A stretch of 64,000 nucleotides of DNA from Dermatophagoides farinae (GCF_024713945.1 NC_134680.1:5001-69000), one strand, 5' to 3'. Positions 22,901 through 31,980 are shown, counted from the first letter of the stretch. Translations and numbers: made by a program. The notes: generated by a model not told the origin, from the letters alone.

Positions 22901-23642
22901 TGCTCCTTATTGTATGCTACAACAAGCTGATCTCTTTGCCATAATGAAAGCAACAAATTGGATAAATGAAAATAGCAACAATCAAACGGTATATATCATC
23001 ACCAACAACATAAGCACGGTACAACACATCAATCGTATTGACAGGAAAAACAGGCAAAGATTAGCAAATGAAATAATCGACAAATCCATTGATAATATTG
23101 TGATCGCCTGGAACAAAGTGGATAAAGCTGAACCATGGTATCACAGGCTCAAAAAATATGCAAAAATAACAGCCAACAACCGTTCACGAGATTACGACTA
23201 CACCAGGATGCCCATTAGCTTCGTCAAAAAATATGAACACAACAATATGATGATAAGCTGGAACGATAGATATTTAAGAGATCGATTTGGCACAAATATC
23301 AAAAAGCTATGTCCGAATCTACATGACGCACGTAAGTTCGTCCCATACGTTAACAATTTCGTCACCCAGACGTTAACTGGTCACGGACAATTTGGTGCTT
23401 ATCTATCAAAATTTGACATATCGAATGACAAAAAATGTTGCTGTGGTTTCCGATTTCAATCAGTTCAACACCTCATCAATGATTGTCAAATGTTGAACCA
23501 TCTAAGACGTGATTATCGAATTTCAATCAATAGTACCGACGATGCCAGGGAAAAAACCAGGTTAACAGCAGTCTTTTACGGTAATATTGCAATGTTTGCT
23601 GATCAACATAGAAGATCAATTCATCGTTTACATCCACCGTAA
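19914..23642 (+). CDS. Retrotransposon ORF2 polyprotein, copy 3
   Basis: About 1,242 residues with all the domains of copy 2: complete APE endonuclease (GDFNA, SDHRPI), RT with YADD near base 22088, RNase H-like region and C-terminal CxC-x8-H-x4-C. As in copy 2 the frame begins inside the end of ORF1 without an ATG. It differs from copies 1 and 2 at many C-terminal residues (for example YVNNF for YIDKF and NSTDDARE for NNSDDPKE) but shares other blocks with copy 1 (EKWLKKNKNNTS, DYTRMPISFVKKYEH). No stops or frameshifts are seen, so it may be active. Confidence 0.94.
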   Translation: MPTKFNIINHQPSKTENLRIAQINCNKSPTALSQFLTFCDDNKIDIGIISEPPLRNNIPSINSKFKPMYVTNQLQLPTNNQRITRRQSASNNQSTSNNDQSNNNNQPAVRACIILLNPSLSSIIITHLSNSDFIVANINNIIIASVYSEPNGNINNTINCVINTTNYANNNKCIIAGDFNAKSIYWGEPTSDERGHEIILTIVQCNLHILNEGNRPTFDTVRGQRRLTSCIDLTLVNDNLLDQINNWHIHDEIHLSDHRPITFTITDQCIDHQQNQSTTKWNTTNINWTEWSSDIEYQLHDHNLSATTINNINDTNELDLAVTIITVSIQFACNLHCGKYRHKRIRPAKWTSNQSLLDITKKQKAIYRKIRRCHNPFTIERLKNEYMIARQQYRDISQSLKNDDFNKYLNGQGPENCYQKVCRMLKNSDVMVARTIEGTNSPIESTTKLVNSLFPDDDFDDSNEQHEIRQFTEKWLKKNKNNTSVSAVSLLELNNVIHKFRDGKAPGFDGISPRILKNLWLSFPDLLLALYNACLRLKYVPYLWKSSIIRILPKPGRDDYSKTNAYRPIGLISVLGKVLERIMSIRITNHLISNGHMSDYQYGFIAGKSTDHALLNLHNDLESAITRFKHVCLISLDIRGAFDHTWHPFIINQLINYRAPKYLIQLIDAYQNDRRITASYGGVTCNKTTNRGTVQGSILGPLMWNLVVNDLLRKNFGLDVKIQAYADDVTMVVACDCIKYMPVKINKILEMAASWGRKCKLTFSESKTKIMYVSKKIARPIYPPVRMNGAIIDPVKETKILGIIIDHKLDYRPHIKYAIAKATRINRAVTGIARKSHGLSPQVLRMIYHSITEPIMSYGALITGRAVKYQHIQKILRQMVTPMAQQVVKAYRSSSYISVTALADFPPIELFIGFRAAIATARTTGQYKYNDLPITVDINDDLNNNTTSKITTIIKEPSASPPLRIIIKSIKTTMGVGAAFMIFNSNNIIGVKHYRLAPYCMLQQADLFAIMKATNWINENSNNQTVYIITNNISTVQHINRIDRKNRQRLANEIIDKSIDNIVIAWNKVDKAEPWYHRLKKYAKITANNRSRDYDYTRMPISFVKKYEHNNMMISWNDRYLRDRFGTNIKKLCPNLHDARKFVPYVNNFVTQTLTGHGQFGAYLSKFDISNDKKCCCGFRFQSVQHLINDCQMLNHLRRDYRISINSTDDAREKTRLTAVFYGNIAMFADQHRRSIHRLHPP

Positions 23643-23743
23643 TCATATGAATATCATTAACCGGTATTGCATCGTGGTTGCCAAATATGCTCAGCTAATT
23701 TGATTACATTGCATGGCGTCTGCTCACCGATCTCCGGGACCAC

Positions 23744-23903
23744 GCCAAACCGTCACGAGCATAGCTCGTGAGGTTTGGCTCGAAGCTCACTCCTCCAGGA
23801 CCACCCGCCAAACCGTCACGAGCGTAGCTCGTGAGGTTTGGCTCAGAGTTCACTCCTCCGGGACAGCGCCAAACCGTCACGAGCGTAGCTCGTGAGGTTT
23901 GGC
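23744..23903 (+). repeat. Three tandem 3' UTR hairpins (copy 3)
   Basis: Hairpins at 23744-23779, 23807-23842 and 23868-23903 have the same stem as the other copies. Loop ATA/GTA usage differs from copies 1 and 2 while the stems are kept. Confidence 0.9.
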
Positions 23904-23914
23904 TTGCGGACATT

Positions 23915-23928
23915 ACCTAACCTAACCT
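23915..23928. repeat. 14-nt telomeric linker between copies 3 and 4
   Basis: ACCTAACCTAACCT, the third identical linker. The following AGCCTCTGCTAGG restores the 5'-end hairpin of copy 4. Confidence 0.9.
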
Positions 23929-26916
23929 AGCCTCTGCTAGGGAAGGGATGGTATGGTATCTGCTTGCAAACATACACACAAGATTTTATCCAAACACACC
24001 AGAATTTATCCACACACACACCAGTTTTTATTATGTTAAACACACCCACATAAGATACAACATCTGTAACAGACTTCTACATACACACACAAAAACACTT
24101 TGCAGCAGTACCAAATTGACATTTCCGGGTGGCTCCCGTAAATCGCTATGTCAATTAACCAGCGGAGGACCAGGACGTGAAGCTCGACCAAAACAACAGC
24201 GTGACCACACATACACAACAATCATTACAAGAATTAATCCACAGTAATTTAATTTAATGTTCCACACAAACAATGGACACAACACCTGTTACCAGACCCT
24301 ACACTCACACATAGAACACAACATAGGGCCACTTGTGGTCACGCGCACCAACAGTCCCAGGGTGGCCCCCGTAAACAGCCACTGTTGTGTGCAGTTGCCT
24401 AGTAATCAAAGTATTAACGATTCAAGCTGGAGCAAATCAAAATCAACATGAAACGGCATCTCATCATATTTGGCCATACTAGTCAACAACAAAAACAACA
24501 TTAAACAATAGCAACGTAATTTATCGTCTGTTCCAACACAGCAACGTAAATCGATGAAATAATGTACCGGTAGTCCAAAAACAACAACAAACAGCGGCCT
24601 GCATCCTTCTCACAGCTTTCCGATCCATGATCCATAGTATAAGAAAATTTTGAAAAAAATCAACAGAAAACAACCGGATCAATGGTAGTGGCACTTCACA
24701 ACAAAAGAGTCAAAAAAAAAATAACGGCATGTGAAGTATTAACTTCACATGCAATTCCATCATTGAAGTCTGTTCCAATAATTTGAAACGTCTATGGCTC
24801 ATCCAATGGTATGTTTCCCGCCACATAAACGCAACAGACTATATGGCCTAAATATGGTATAAATCAAGTTAACATATGAACAAGTGCACAATGATCATCA
24901 TCATAAAAATTAATAATATAGTATATATCATATTTCTGCGGCCCATCCATTTGAATATATCCGTCATGGCCAATCATTGGGTACCATCAACAGCAACAAC
25001 ATACGCCCCATCAAATCGAACAAAATACTCGCAGGATCTACAATTAAAAAACAGAAATTAACAATCAATATAATTATGACAAATAATAACAAATATCACC
25101 GGTATTGGAACGATAAAATCAACAGGTTAAAAACGAATACGACCACCATATAAAACAACAGAATCAACAAGAAAACAACAGTATTCAACATTAATTGACT
25201 AGAATCCTAGAGAAAAATAAAAAACAAGAATCAACAGTATTTATAATTATCAAAAATAGTAACAACATCACCAGTATTATAAAAACGATAAAACCAACCA
25301 ACGAGAATATAAAACCGAAAAATCAACAAGAATAACCAACAAAAAACCAACAGTATTAATTAATTTAAAATCACCATGGACGAAACCAACAAACAACTAA
25401 AATCAATGATAAAAAAAAAAAGAAAAATAATCAACAGTATTTAAATTCAACGAATAATAATAATTACCAATGAAAACAATTATAAACGACCACAATCCAA
25501 ATCAATAATTTAAATAACAAGAATCAACAATATAACCGACAACAACGATAACAATAACAATCAGCATAAAACCGTTAAATTAAAATCTGAAAAATAAAAT
25601 CAACAACAACAATAATCAATAATATCAACAAGTAAACAACAACACTTACCAGTATTCATTTGACAAAGTAACAACAACGAACGAATGGAATCAACAAGGC
25701 ACCGCCAACCTATAAGAAAGATTCTGTAAAGAAAACTAATGTGGTATATAATTAATCATAATGATTATCAACAATATTACCGGGCGACAAATGATGGTTT
25801 TGGCGATGAAAGAAATGATACAACCACATGACGATGACAACGATTCTAATGGAACATCATAGCCAGATCTCGGCACCAAGCAGAACGATGATATATGAAT
25901 ATTAAAATGGAACACCAAGAATTTACCATCAACATTGGATATGGCTGGCAGAACCACAATACAACACCAGTAGCAACAACGAAACCAAAACCAGCATGGC
26001 AAAACATGACAATGGCGTTTTGCAATAATCATGACAACTGAGTGGCATTTACAATCAACAATTAATCATACAGTCAACATTGAACGAAAAAAAAAAGAAA
26101 AATTGGCCAACTCACTAGCAAAACAACGTAAGTCATGCAAAAATCTTAGTCCATTCATAACAATGTCAATGTACACGCATGCACACAAACAAAGAAAACA
26201 AAGAAAACAATCTTTTCTTTTTGGCGCCAATTAACGCCCAACAAATAGATCATGAAACAAAAATCCATTTTCTTGTATACGAATTGACCATTATCAGACA
26301 TAGTTTTTACTATTTTGTGTACCACTTGTACATCGAATACACCACTAGGACACAAAAACATGCTACAAATTTTTCAATATAAAAATCTTGATGAAACAAG
26401 CAATCGTTGCGATTTACAACGACCTAGTGTTGTGATGAAAGACATTTTTCAATCTTTGATTTTCTCTCCCACACACCGCGTCATATTGTATCCAATCTTG
26501 TCGATTTTCATCTTTGTCGTTTTCTTTTTCATTTCTTCACGACAATCATCGACACATACACCATACAAAACACACATTCATTTACACAGCCATCTACACA
26601 CACGTCTTGGCCCGTTGGCTCAAACATGTCACAATACATAGGACACACAGGGTCTTTCTTTTCCTTTCCTTTTCTTTCTTCCCACACATACAAGAAATGG
26701 ACACATTTTTATTTTTGGAATCATTTTCTTTATTCAATTTTATTGTTGTTTTTTTTATTATTATTTTACTTATGTTTTTTTTTTCTGATCCATTGATATC
26801 AGTCTTTTATTTGATTCTGTATTATTTTTGAGGTCCTTGGTTTGGCCATTTGCCGACCTATTTTAAAAGAAAGAAAATAAAATTTAATTTTTTAATTAAA
26901 AAAAAAAAAAAAAAAA
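23929..26916 (+). mobile_element. Non-autonomous relative (copy 4): family 5' leader with a poly(A) 3' end
   Basis: The first 2.7 kb align, with divergence, to the 5' UTR of copies 2 and 3 (same 5' end, CA-rich tract, palindrome, CAACAAGAATC-rich part, GTAAGT region, T-rich part). Past about 26640 the sequence departs from the autonomous family. It continues with a T-rich segment, the motif TTGGTTTGGCCATTTGCCGA and a poly(A) tail (26898-26916) fused to CCTAACCT. It has no ORF1, no ORF2 and no hairpin 3' UTR. It must rely on proteins made elsewhere. Confidence 0.85.
24727..24752. repeat. 11-bp-arm palindrome in leader (copy 4)
   Basis: GCATGTGAAGT, ATTA, ACTTCACATGC. It occupies the same leader position as the palindromes of copies 2 and 3, with the inner pairs lost and a 4-nt loop. 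Confidence 0.8.
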
Positions 26917-26924
26917 CCTAACCT

Positions 26925-27820
26925 CATCGATTATAATGAACAAATTTGACCAACCAATCATCATCATCAACATCACAACAAAAATTTGGCCAATTTGTCA
27001 TCATCAATGTCAAAACAATGTAAGTCATACAAACATGTCTCATTCACAACAACAAATATACACGCATGCACACGAACATGTAAATAATCGTTCATTTTTT
27101 GCCGCCAAATCAATTCAACCAGGATAGTTCAGGAAACAAAACAAAAGACAAAAATCCTTTTCTTTGATATGAAATTTGAACATTATGAGATTGTTATCCT
27201 CACTATTTCACATGCCACTATCGACACAAAAAATGTTAGGACACCACAACAAGATACAAATTTTTTTCATATAAATATTTTTGCAAAACCGGCAAAACTT
27301 TGCAATTCGAACAACCTATTGGTATGATGAAAGATATTTTGTTCATTCTTGATTTGTTTTCTTTCCACACCAAATCATATCGTCTTTCACATTGTCGATC
27401 CTTGTATTTTTGTCGTTTTCTTTTCTCTTCATTTCACGACAATCTTTCACACACACCACACAAACATACAATCATTTCATTGCCATCCACATATGTCAAA
27501 CCTGCATGGCACAGGTACACACGCACAGGTATATACACCGGCACACACAGGGTTTTTCTTTTTCCTATTTTCTTTCTCCCCTCACATACAATGACATGAA
27601 CACACTCTAAATTAATTTAAATCAAATTTTATTTCAATTTTATTTTTGTTACTTTTTTTATTATTATTTTATATGTGTGTTTTTTTTTACTTTCATCTTC
27701 AATCGAATCCATTATTTTTATTGAGTTGTAATTTGATCGAAGTTCTTGGTTTGGCCATTGCCGACCTATTTTTTAAAGAAAGAAAAATAAAATTTATTTT
27801 TAATTTAAAAAAAAAAAAAA
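26925..27820 (+). mobile_element. Poly(A)-tailed non-autonomous element a, 5'-truncated
   Basis: Starts in leader sequence equivalent to about base 6766 of copy 2 and follows the leader to about 27480. It then switches to the alternative 3' segment ending in GGTTTGGCCATTGCCGACC, AAATAAAATTT and poly(A) at 27807-27820. Telomeric repeat lies on both sides (CCTAACCT at 26917-26924, CCTAACC at 27821-27827). There is no coding capacity. Confidence 0.85.
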
Positions 27821-27827
27821 CCTAACC

Positions 27828-28576
27828 ATGTAAATAATCGTTCATTTTTTGCCGCCAAATCAATTCAACCAGGATAGTCCAGAAAACAAAACAAAAGACA
27901 AAAATCCTTTTTCTCTGACATGAAAATTGAACATTATGAGATTGTTATCCTCACTATTTCACATGCCACTATCGACACAAAAAATGTTAGGACACCACAA
28001 CAAGATACAAATTTTTTTTTCATATAAATATTTTTGCAAAACCGGCAAAACTTTGCAATTCGAACAACCTATTGGTATGATGAAAGATATTTTGTTCATT
28101 CTTGATTTGTTTTCTTTCCACACCAAATCATATCGTCTTTCACATTGTCGATCCTTGTATTTTTGTCGTTTTCTTTTCTCTTCATTTCACGACAATCTTT
28201 CACACACACCACACAAACATACAATCATTACATTGCCATCCACATATGTCTAACCTGCATGGCACAGGTACACACGCACAGGTATATACACCGGCACACA
28301 CAGGGTTTTTCTTTTTTCCTATTTTCTTTCTCCCCTCACATACAATGACATGAACACACTCTAAATTAATTTAAATCAAATTTTATTTCAATTTTATTTT
28401 TGTTACTTTTTTATTATTATTTTATATGTGTTTTTTTTTTTACTTTCATCTCCAATCGAATCCATTATTTTTTGAGTTGTAATTTGATCGAAGTTCTTGG
28501 TTTGGCCATTGCCGACCTATTTCTTAAAGAAAGAAAAATAAAATTTATTTTTAATTTAAAAAAAAAAAAAAAAAAA
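27828..28576 (+). mobile_element. Poly(A)-tailed non-autonomous element b, 5'-truncated
   Basis: Nearly identical to element a over their shared length but truncated about 150 bp further in. The same alternative 3' segment and poly(A) (28558-28576) are followed by three telomeric units at 28577-28591. The repeated finding of one leader-to-3' junction shows a real family, not a one-off chimera. Confidence 0.85.
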
Positions 28577-28591
28577 CCTAACCTAACCTAA
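28577..28591. repeat. Telomeric linker, three units
   Basis: CCTAACCTAACCTAA between the poly(A) of element b and the start of element c. Confidence 0.85.
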
Positions 28592-29440
28592 TTTTTAATC
28601 TGTGATCGTGTTCGTCGAATTGTGTGGCTGTGACCTACGTTTTTCGTGTCCTGTCACCTTCCCATTTACTGTGTGATTTTTTGAACATTGACATTGTGAT
28701 TTTGTCGATCTTTCACCTGTGTTTTGTGCTTCGAGTCGGCTGGTGCAAATGGCCCAGACCAAAAGAAAAGGCAGATCACCTAACGACGATATGGAGCGAG
28801 GAATGAAGCAACCACGTGATCATGCAAATGTGACTTCCCTCGGGAAAGCTTCGACACAGGGAACCAGCAAGCAGCCGAATGAACCACTCATCACCATCGA
28901 TGACACTTCTGATTCCGGCGACGATGCTGCCACATTCTCATCCATTCCTGAATCCAATGCCGATAAAAAAATCCTCACCACCACCATAACGAATGTCGAA
29001 CCGGCTCAATTGGCCCTTAAAGAATTCATGGACGTAAATGGCACGATTAAGGATTCCACCAAACTACGTGTGATTGCCGCCTTACAAACGGTTTCGGCTT
29101 TTCAACAAGAAGTCCTCACCCGTATTGTTAAAATGATGGCCGCCCAAAGATATTTAAACCTGGGTAATGTCGAATCAATTGTTGGTAATGGGAATGCTGA
29201 AAACGTCCGACAACAACACCAAAATTCATTTCTCTTTTCGCCAGATAAAATTTCTTTTATTTTTCTTTTCTTTCATTCTATTCTGTTAAATTTTTTATTT
29301 TTTCATTCTGGCTTCATGATGTCAACCCAAATTCTTGATTCCATTTTTATATCATGTTTTTAATGATTGGCCATAGCCGATCAAATTTAATTTGGTTAAT
29401 AAATAAATTCAATTTTTAAAAAAAAAAAAAAAAAAAAAAA
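28592..29440 (+). mobile_element. Poly(A)-tailed element c encoding an ORF1-like protein only
   Basis: An 850-bp unit with a G/T-rich 5' part unlike the other elements, one ORF (28749-29363), the 3' motif GATTGGCCATAGCCGATC (a variant of the 3' motif of elements a, b and copy 4) and poly(A) at 29418-29440. It is flanked by telomeric motifs. It has no endonuclease or RT, so its mobility must depend on an autonomous relative. Confidence 0.8.
28749..29363 (+). CDS. ORF1-like N-terminal protein of a non-autonomous telomeric element
   Basis: A 204-aa frame from the ATG at 28749 (the frame is open 10 codons upstream without ATG). Residues 1-50 are basic then acidic (TKRKGRS; ITIDDTSDSGDD), like the start of ORF1. 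Residues around 85-130 (ALKEFMDVNGTIKDSTKLRV, then IAALQ) match the ORF1 segment ALGMAMDLKGNISTEKKFQT followed by ITALK. It ends before the zinc-knuckle region; the last 45 residues read through T-rich, UTR-like DNA and may not be meaningful. I infer a trimmed Gag retained because it helps element RNA reach the telomere. Homology is by eye; a profile comparison with ORF1 would confirm it. Confidence 0.65.
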   Translation: MAQTKRKGRSPNDDMERGMKQPRDHANVTSLGKASTQGTSKQPNEPLITIDDTSDSGDDAATFSSIPESNADKKILTTTITNVEPAQLALKEFMDVNGTIKDSTKLRVIAALQTVSAFQQEVLTRIVKMMAAQRYLNLGNVESIVGNGNAENVRQQHQNSFLFSPDKISFIFLFFHSILLNFLFFHSGFMMSTQILDSIFISCF

Positions 29441-29462
29441 CCAACCTAACCTACAAACCCAA
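29441..29462. repeat. Telomeric/degenerate telomeric motif
   Basis: CCAACCTAACCT followed by ACAAACCCAACC. It joins element c to a diverged hairpin 3' UTR. Confidence 0.75.
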
Positions 29463-29640
29463 CCTCCGGGACATCGCAAAACCGTCACTCGCTTCGCTCG
29501 TGAGGTTTTGCTCGAAAGGCACTCCTCCAGGACATCGCAAAACCGTCACGAGCTTCGCTCGTGAGGTTTTGCTCGATTGTCCTCCCATCATCTGGCCACC
29601 GATAATTGTGTAACTATCCGATCAGTACAGTACATTAATT
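29463..29640 (+). mobile_element. Orphan, diverged 3' UTR with two hairpins
   Basis: Two units of CTCC(G/A)GGACATCGCAAAACCGTCAC...GCTCGTGAGGTTTTGC are spaced 63 bp apart, clearly the same design as the 3' UTRs of copies 1-3 (GCAAAACC for GCCAAACC). No ORF precedes them. It is an old 3' end stranded in the subtelomere. Its right half forms one arm of the inverted repeat at 29557-30198. Confidence 0.75.
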
Positions 29641-29746
29641 TCAAAAAAAATTCACGAAACTGTCGAATCTGGCATTAACTGGTGATTTGTGCCGCAACTG
29701 TCGATATTATGGTGAGGTTTGGATGAACCTCACACAAATGTATCAA

Positions 29747-29912
29747 AATATTGATACTGTAGCAAAAAAAAAAAATCGATACTGTAGCAAAAAAAAAAAT
29801 CGATACTGTATCAAAAAATTGATACTGTAGCAAAAAAACGACAATGTAGCAAAAAAAGATACTGTAACAAAATATTGATACTGTAGCAAAAAAAAAAAAA
29901 AAAAAAAATGAT
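29747..29912. repeat. Minisatellite of GATACTGTAGCAAAAA units
   Basis: Seven to eight imperfect units of TTGATACTGTAGC plus an A-run of variable length, ending in a 21-nt A tract beside the MITE. Confidence 0.85.
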
Positions 29913-29913
29913 A

Positions 29914-30112
29914 CAGTAATACCCCGCTTAACGCGGGGGTTACGTTCCAAAAATTTTGAGCGTAAAGCGAAACAGCGCTAAGCGGGGCTATTTTTACATA
30001 ATGCATTTTTACCCTTCATATACAATGTAACAATGTAATTCAATGTAATGTAATTGTACAGCGTTATATCGAAACAGCGCTAATCGGGGCAGCGTTAAGC
30101 GGGGTATGAGTG
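29914..30112. mobile_element. 199-bp MITE with TA target duplication (Tc1/mariner or pogo type)
   Basis: TA (29912-29913) then CAGTAATACCCCGCTTAACG at the left end; the right end, GCGTTAAGCGGGGTATGAGTG, is followed by TA (30113-30114). The terminal inverted repeats share ATACCCCGCTTAACGC. Internal GAAACAGCGCTAA occurs twice. TA duplication, length and absence of an ORF fit a non-autonomous Tc1/mariner-superfamily or pogo-like element. Confidence 0.85.
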
Positions 30113-30198
30113 TACTTAATGTAATGAACTGCTCGGATATTTACACAATTATCGGTGACCAAATGCCCGGGAGGACAATCGAGCAAAACCTCACGAGC

Positions 30199-30459
30199 CA
30201 AGCTTTATTATTATTATTAATGAAAAAGTAGTCAAAAGTCAATTTTAAATTAAATTCTCGTTTTTCGTCATTAATTCTTCTTTTCTTTGTTATTTTATTC
30301 ATTTTTTCTAAGATAAAATATAATAATAATAATAATTTTATTACAGGCGCTATTCCGATTGGAGTCTAAGATAAAATATGGATTATTTTACCAATAAATT
30401 AAAAATAACATGTATTTCTCATTACCTATTGCGTCATACGGTTGTCAATATGAACGTGT
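30199..30459. other. AT-rich spacer without recognisable feature
   Basis: Contains ATT and AAT runs and two copies of CTAAGATAAAATAT. Nothing coding is seen. Confidence 0.6.
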
Positions 30460-31980
30460 TTATGTGCAAATTGGTACAAATTCTTCGATCATTCTGGTAA
30501 TCAGCCATAATTTTTATTAAGTACTTGGGCGTACGATATTTGATCAGCTGGTCAATGATGAACGGATGCCATGCATGATCAAAGGCACCTCTTATATCCA
30601 GAGATATTAATGCAACATATATTACAAAATAAAGGATAAACACGAAATAAACAAATTTTAATAAGAATAAAATAAAAGAAATCTGAGCAATGACTCAACA
30701 AGAATTGTGCTTAAATACATAAACAATAATTCAATAAATATAATAATTCAATTCACAACAACATATTCATTCGTCGCCAAGGCCGATTCGATCTGTTCGT
30801 TAATATTAAAAATTGCATGGTCAGTTGACTTACCAGCAATGAACCCGAATTGTTTGGTTGAAAGGTGACCATTATTTATTAAATGTGAAGATATTCGCTG
30901 AGCCATAATCCGTTCAAGCGTCTTGCTCATTGTTGAAATCAATTCAATTGGCCGGTAGGCGTTTGTTTTACAGTAATCGTCTTTGCCGGGCTTGGGAATT
31001 ATACGAATGATGGATGTTTTCCACATATAAGGCAAGTGGCACAGATCTAGACACTTGTTGTAAATGGCAAGCACAATTTCGGGACAAGACAGCCAGAGAT
31101 TTTTCAATATTTTTGGAGAAATGCCATCATAACCTGGAGCTTTTCCTTCTTGGAATTTAAAGATGGCGTTGTGCAACTCATACGTTGTTATTGGTGGTGG
31201 TCGACTGAAATTGTTGTTCTTTCGGAGCCACTGACTTGTAAAATTTCTCATCACTTTTTGATCATCATTGTCTTCTTCTTCATCATCACTAGGGAACAAA
31301 GCATTCACCAATTTGGTTGTTGATTCAACAGGATTAGATGTGCCTTCAATTGTTTTTGTAATCATATGGCCACTATTTTTGATTAATCGGCAGACCTTCT
31401 GAAAACAGTTCACTGGTCCTTCGCCGTTAATATGATTGTTGAAAGCATCACTTTTGACCACTTGTAGCCTTGAGCGGTATCGCTGTCGAAGTTGAAAATA
31501 TTCAGCTTTATATCTCTGTAATGCAAGTTGATTGTAGCTCCTGCGGATTTTTCTGTAGATTCTTTTCTGTTCAGAGATAATTTGGCACAATTGTTGATCT
31601 TTGTTCCAAGCATCACACCTGGCTCTCTTGCTGATATATTTAGAACAACACTTGTCACATGCTTGTTGCACAACATTGGTAAAGATGGAGACTGTTAAAT
31701 CAAGTTGTTGTTCACTGTCAATGATTGAAATGGAATTCTCGTTCATGTCATATTCATTCAGTTTAGAATTCACAACAGAGGCCCACTCAGACCAATTAAC
31801 GTTATTGGTATTCCATTTGACAGTTGACTCGTTACCAGATGTGGTCAAATTTGAATTGCCGATGACTGTTATGATGGGACGATGATCACTGTTATGAACG
31901 TCGTCTTCTACGGACCACCTGTTGATATTGTCGATCATATTCGAAGACACAAGAGTGAGATCAATAAAGGCTTTAATCAA
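30460..31980 (-). pseudogene. Inverted, broken ORF2 relative (endonuclease end plus RT fingers/palm)
   Basis: On the minus strand, 31980 to 30748 encodes about 410 residues aligned to ORF2 of copies 1-3 from the IDLTLV strand of the endonuclease (SDHRPI retained) to the RT segment QFGFIAGKSTDHA. The alignment resumes at about 30612 (LISLDIRGAFDHAWHPF) and stops near 30480, before YADD. The interruption is the 138-bp insertion described separately. Identity to the distal copies is moderate, so it is a different, older lineage. It lacks the 5' endonuclease half, the RT active site and everything downstream. Confidence 0.9.
30613..30766. mobile_element. 138-bp insertion with 8-bp target duplication inside the RT fragment
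   Basis: CAACATAT occurs at 30613-30620 and 30759-30766, bracketing an AT-rich 138-bp sequence with stops in frame. Without the insertion the RT frame reads through in register (EYVALISLDIRG-like). A diverged copy of the inserted sequence lies at about 36330-36470, sharing ATGACTCAACAA...CTTAAATACA...TAATTCAATT. It is a short non-coding mobile element of unknown class. Confidence 0.8.

Larger units (their letters stand above)
14223..23914 (+). mobile_element. Full-length TRAS/R1-like telomeric non-LTR retrotransposon, copy 3
   Basis: A 9.7-kb copy with the layout of copy 2. The 5' end, the leader from about 15.64 kb on, and ORF1 are nearly identical to copy 2. The leader segment of about 15.06-15.64 kb is clearly different and shorter, and ORF2 carries its own set of substitutions, densest in the last third. 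Both ORFs are intact. The homogeneous and divergent blocks indicate recombination or template switching between family members. Confidence 0.95.
29557..30198. repeat. Inverted repeat, ~81-bp arms
   Basis: The arm at 29557-29638 (GCTCGTGAGGTTTTGCTCG through the GATAATTGTGTAA segment) is matched in inverted orientation at 30116-30198 with a few mismatches. The arms enclose the minisatellite and the MITE. The inverted arm is oriented like the minus-strand RT fragments to its right. Confidence 0.8.
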
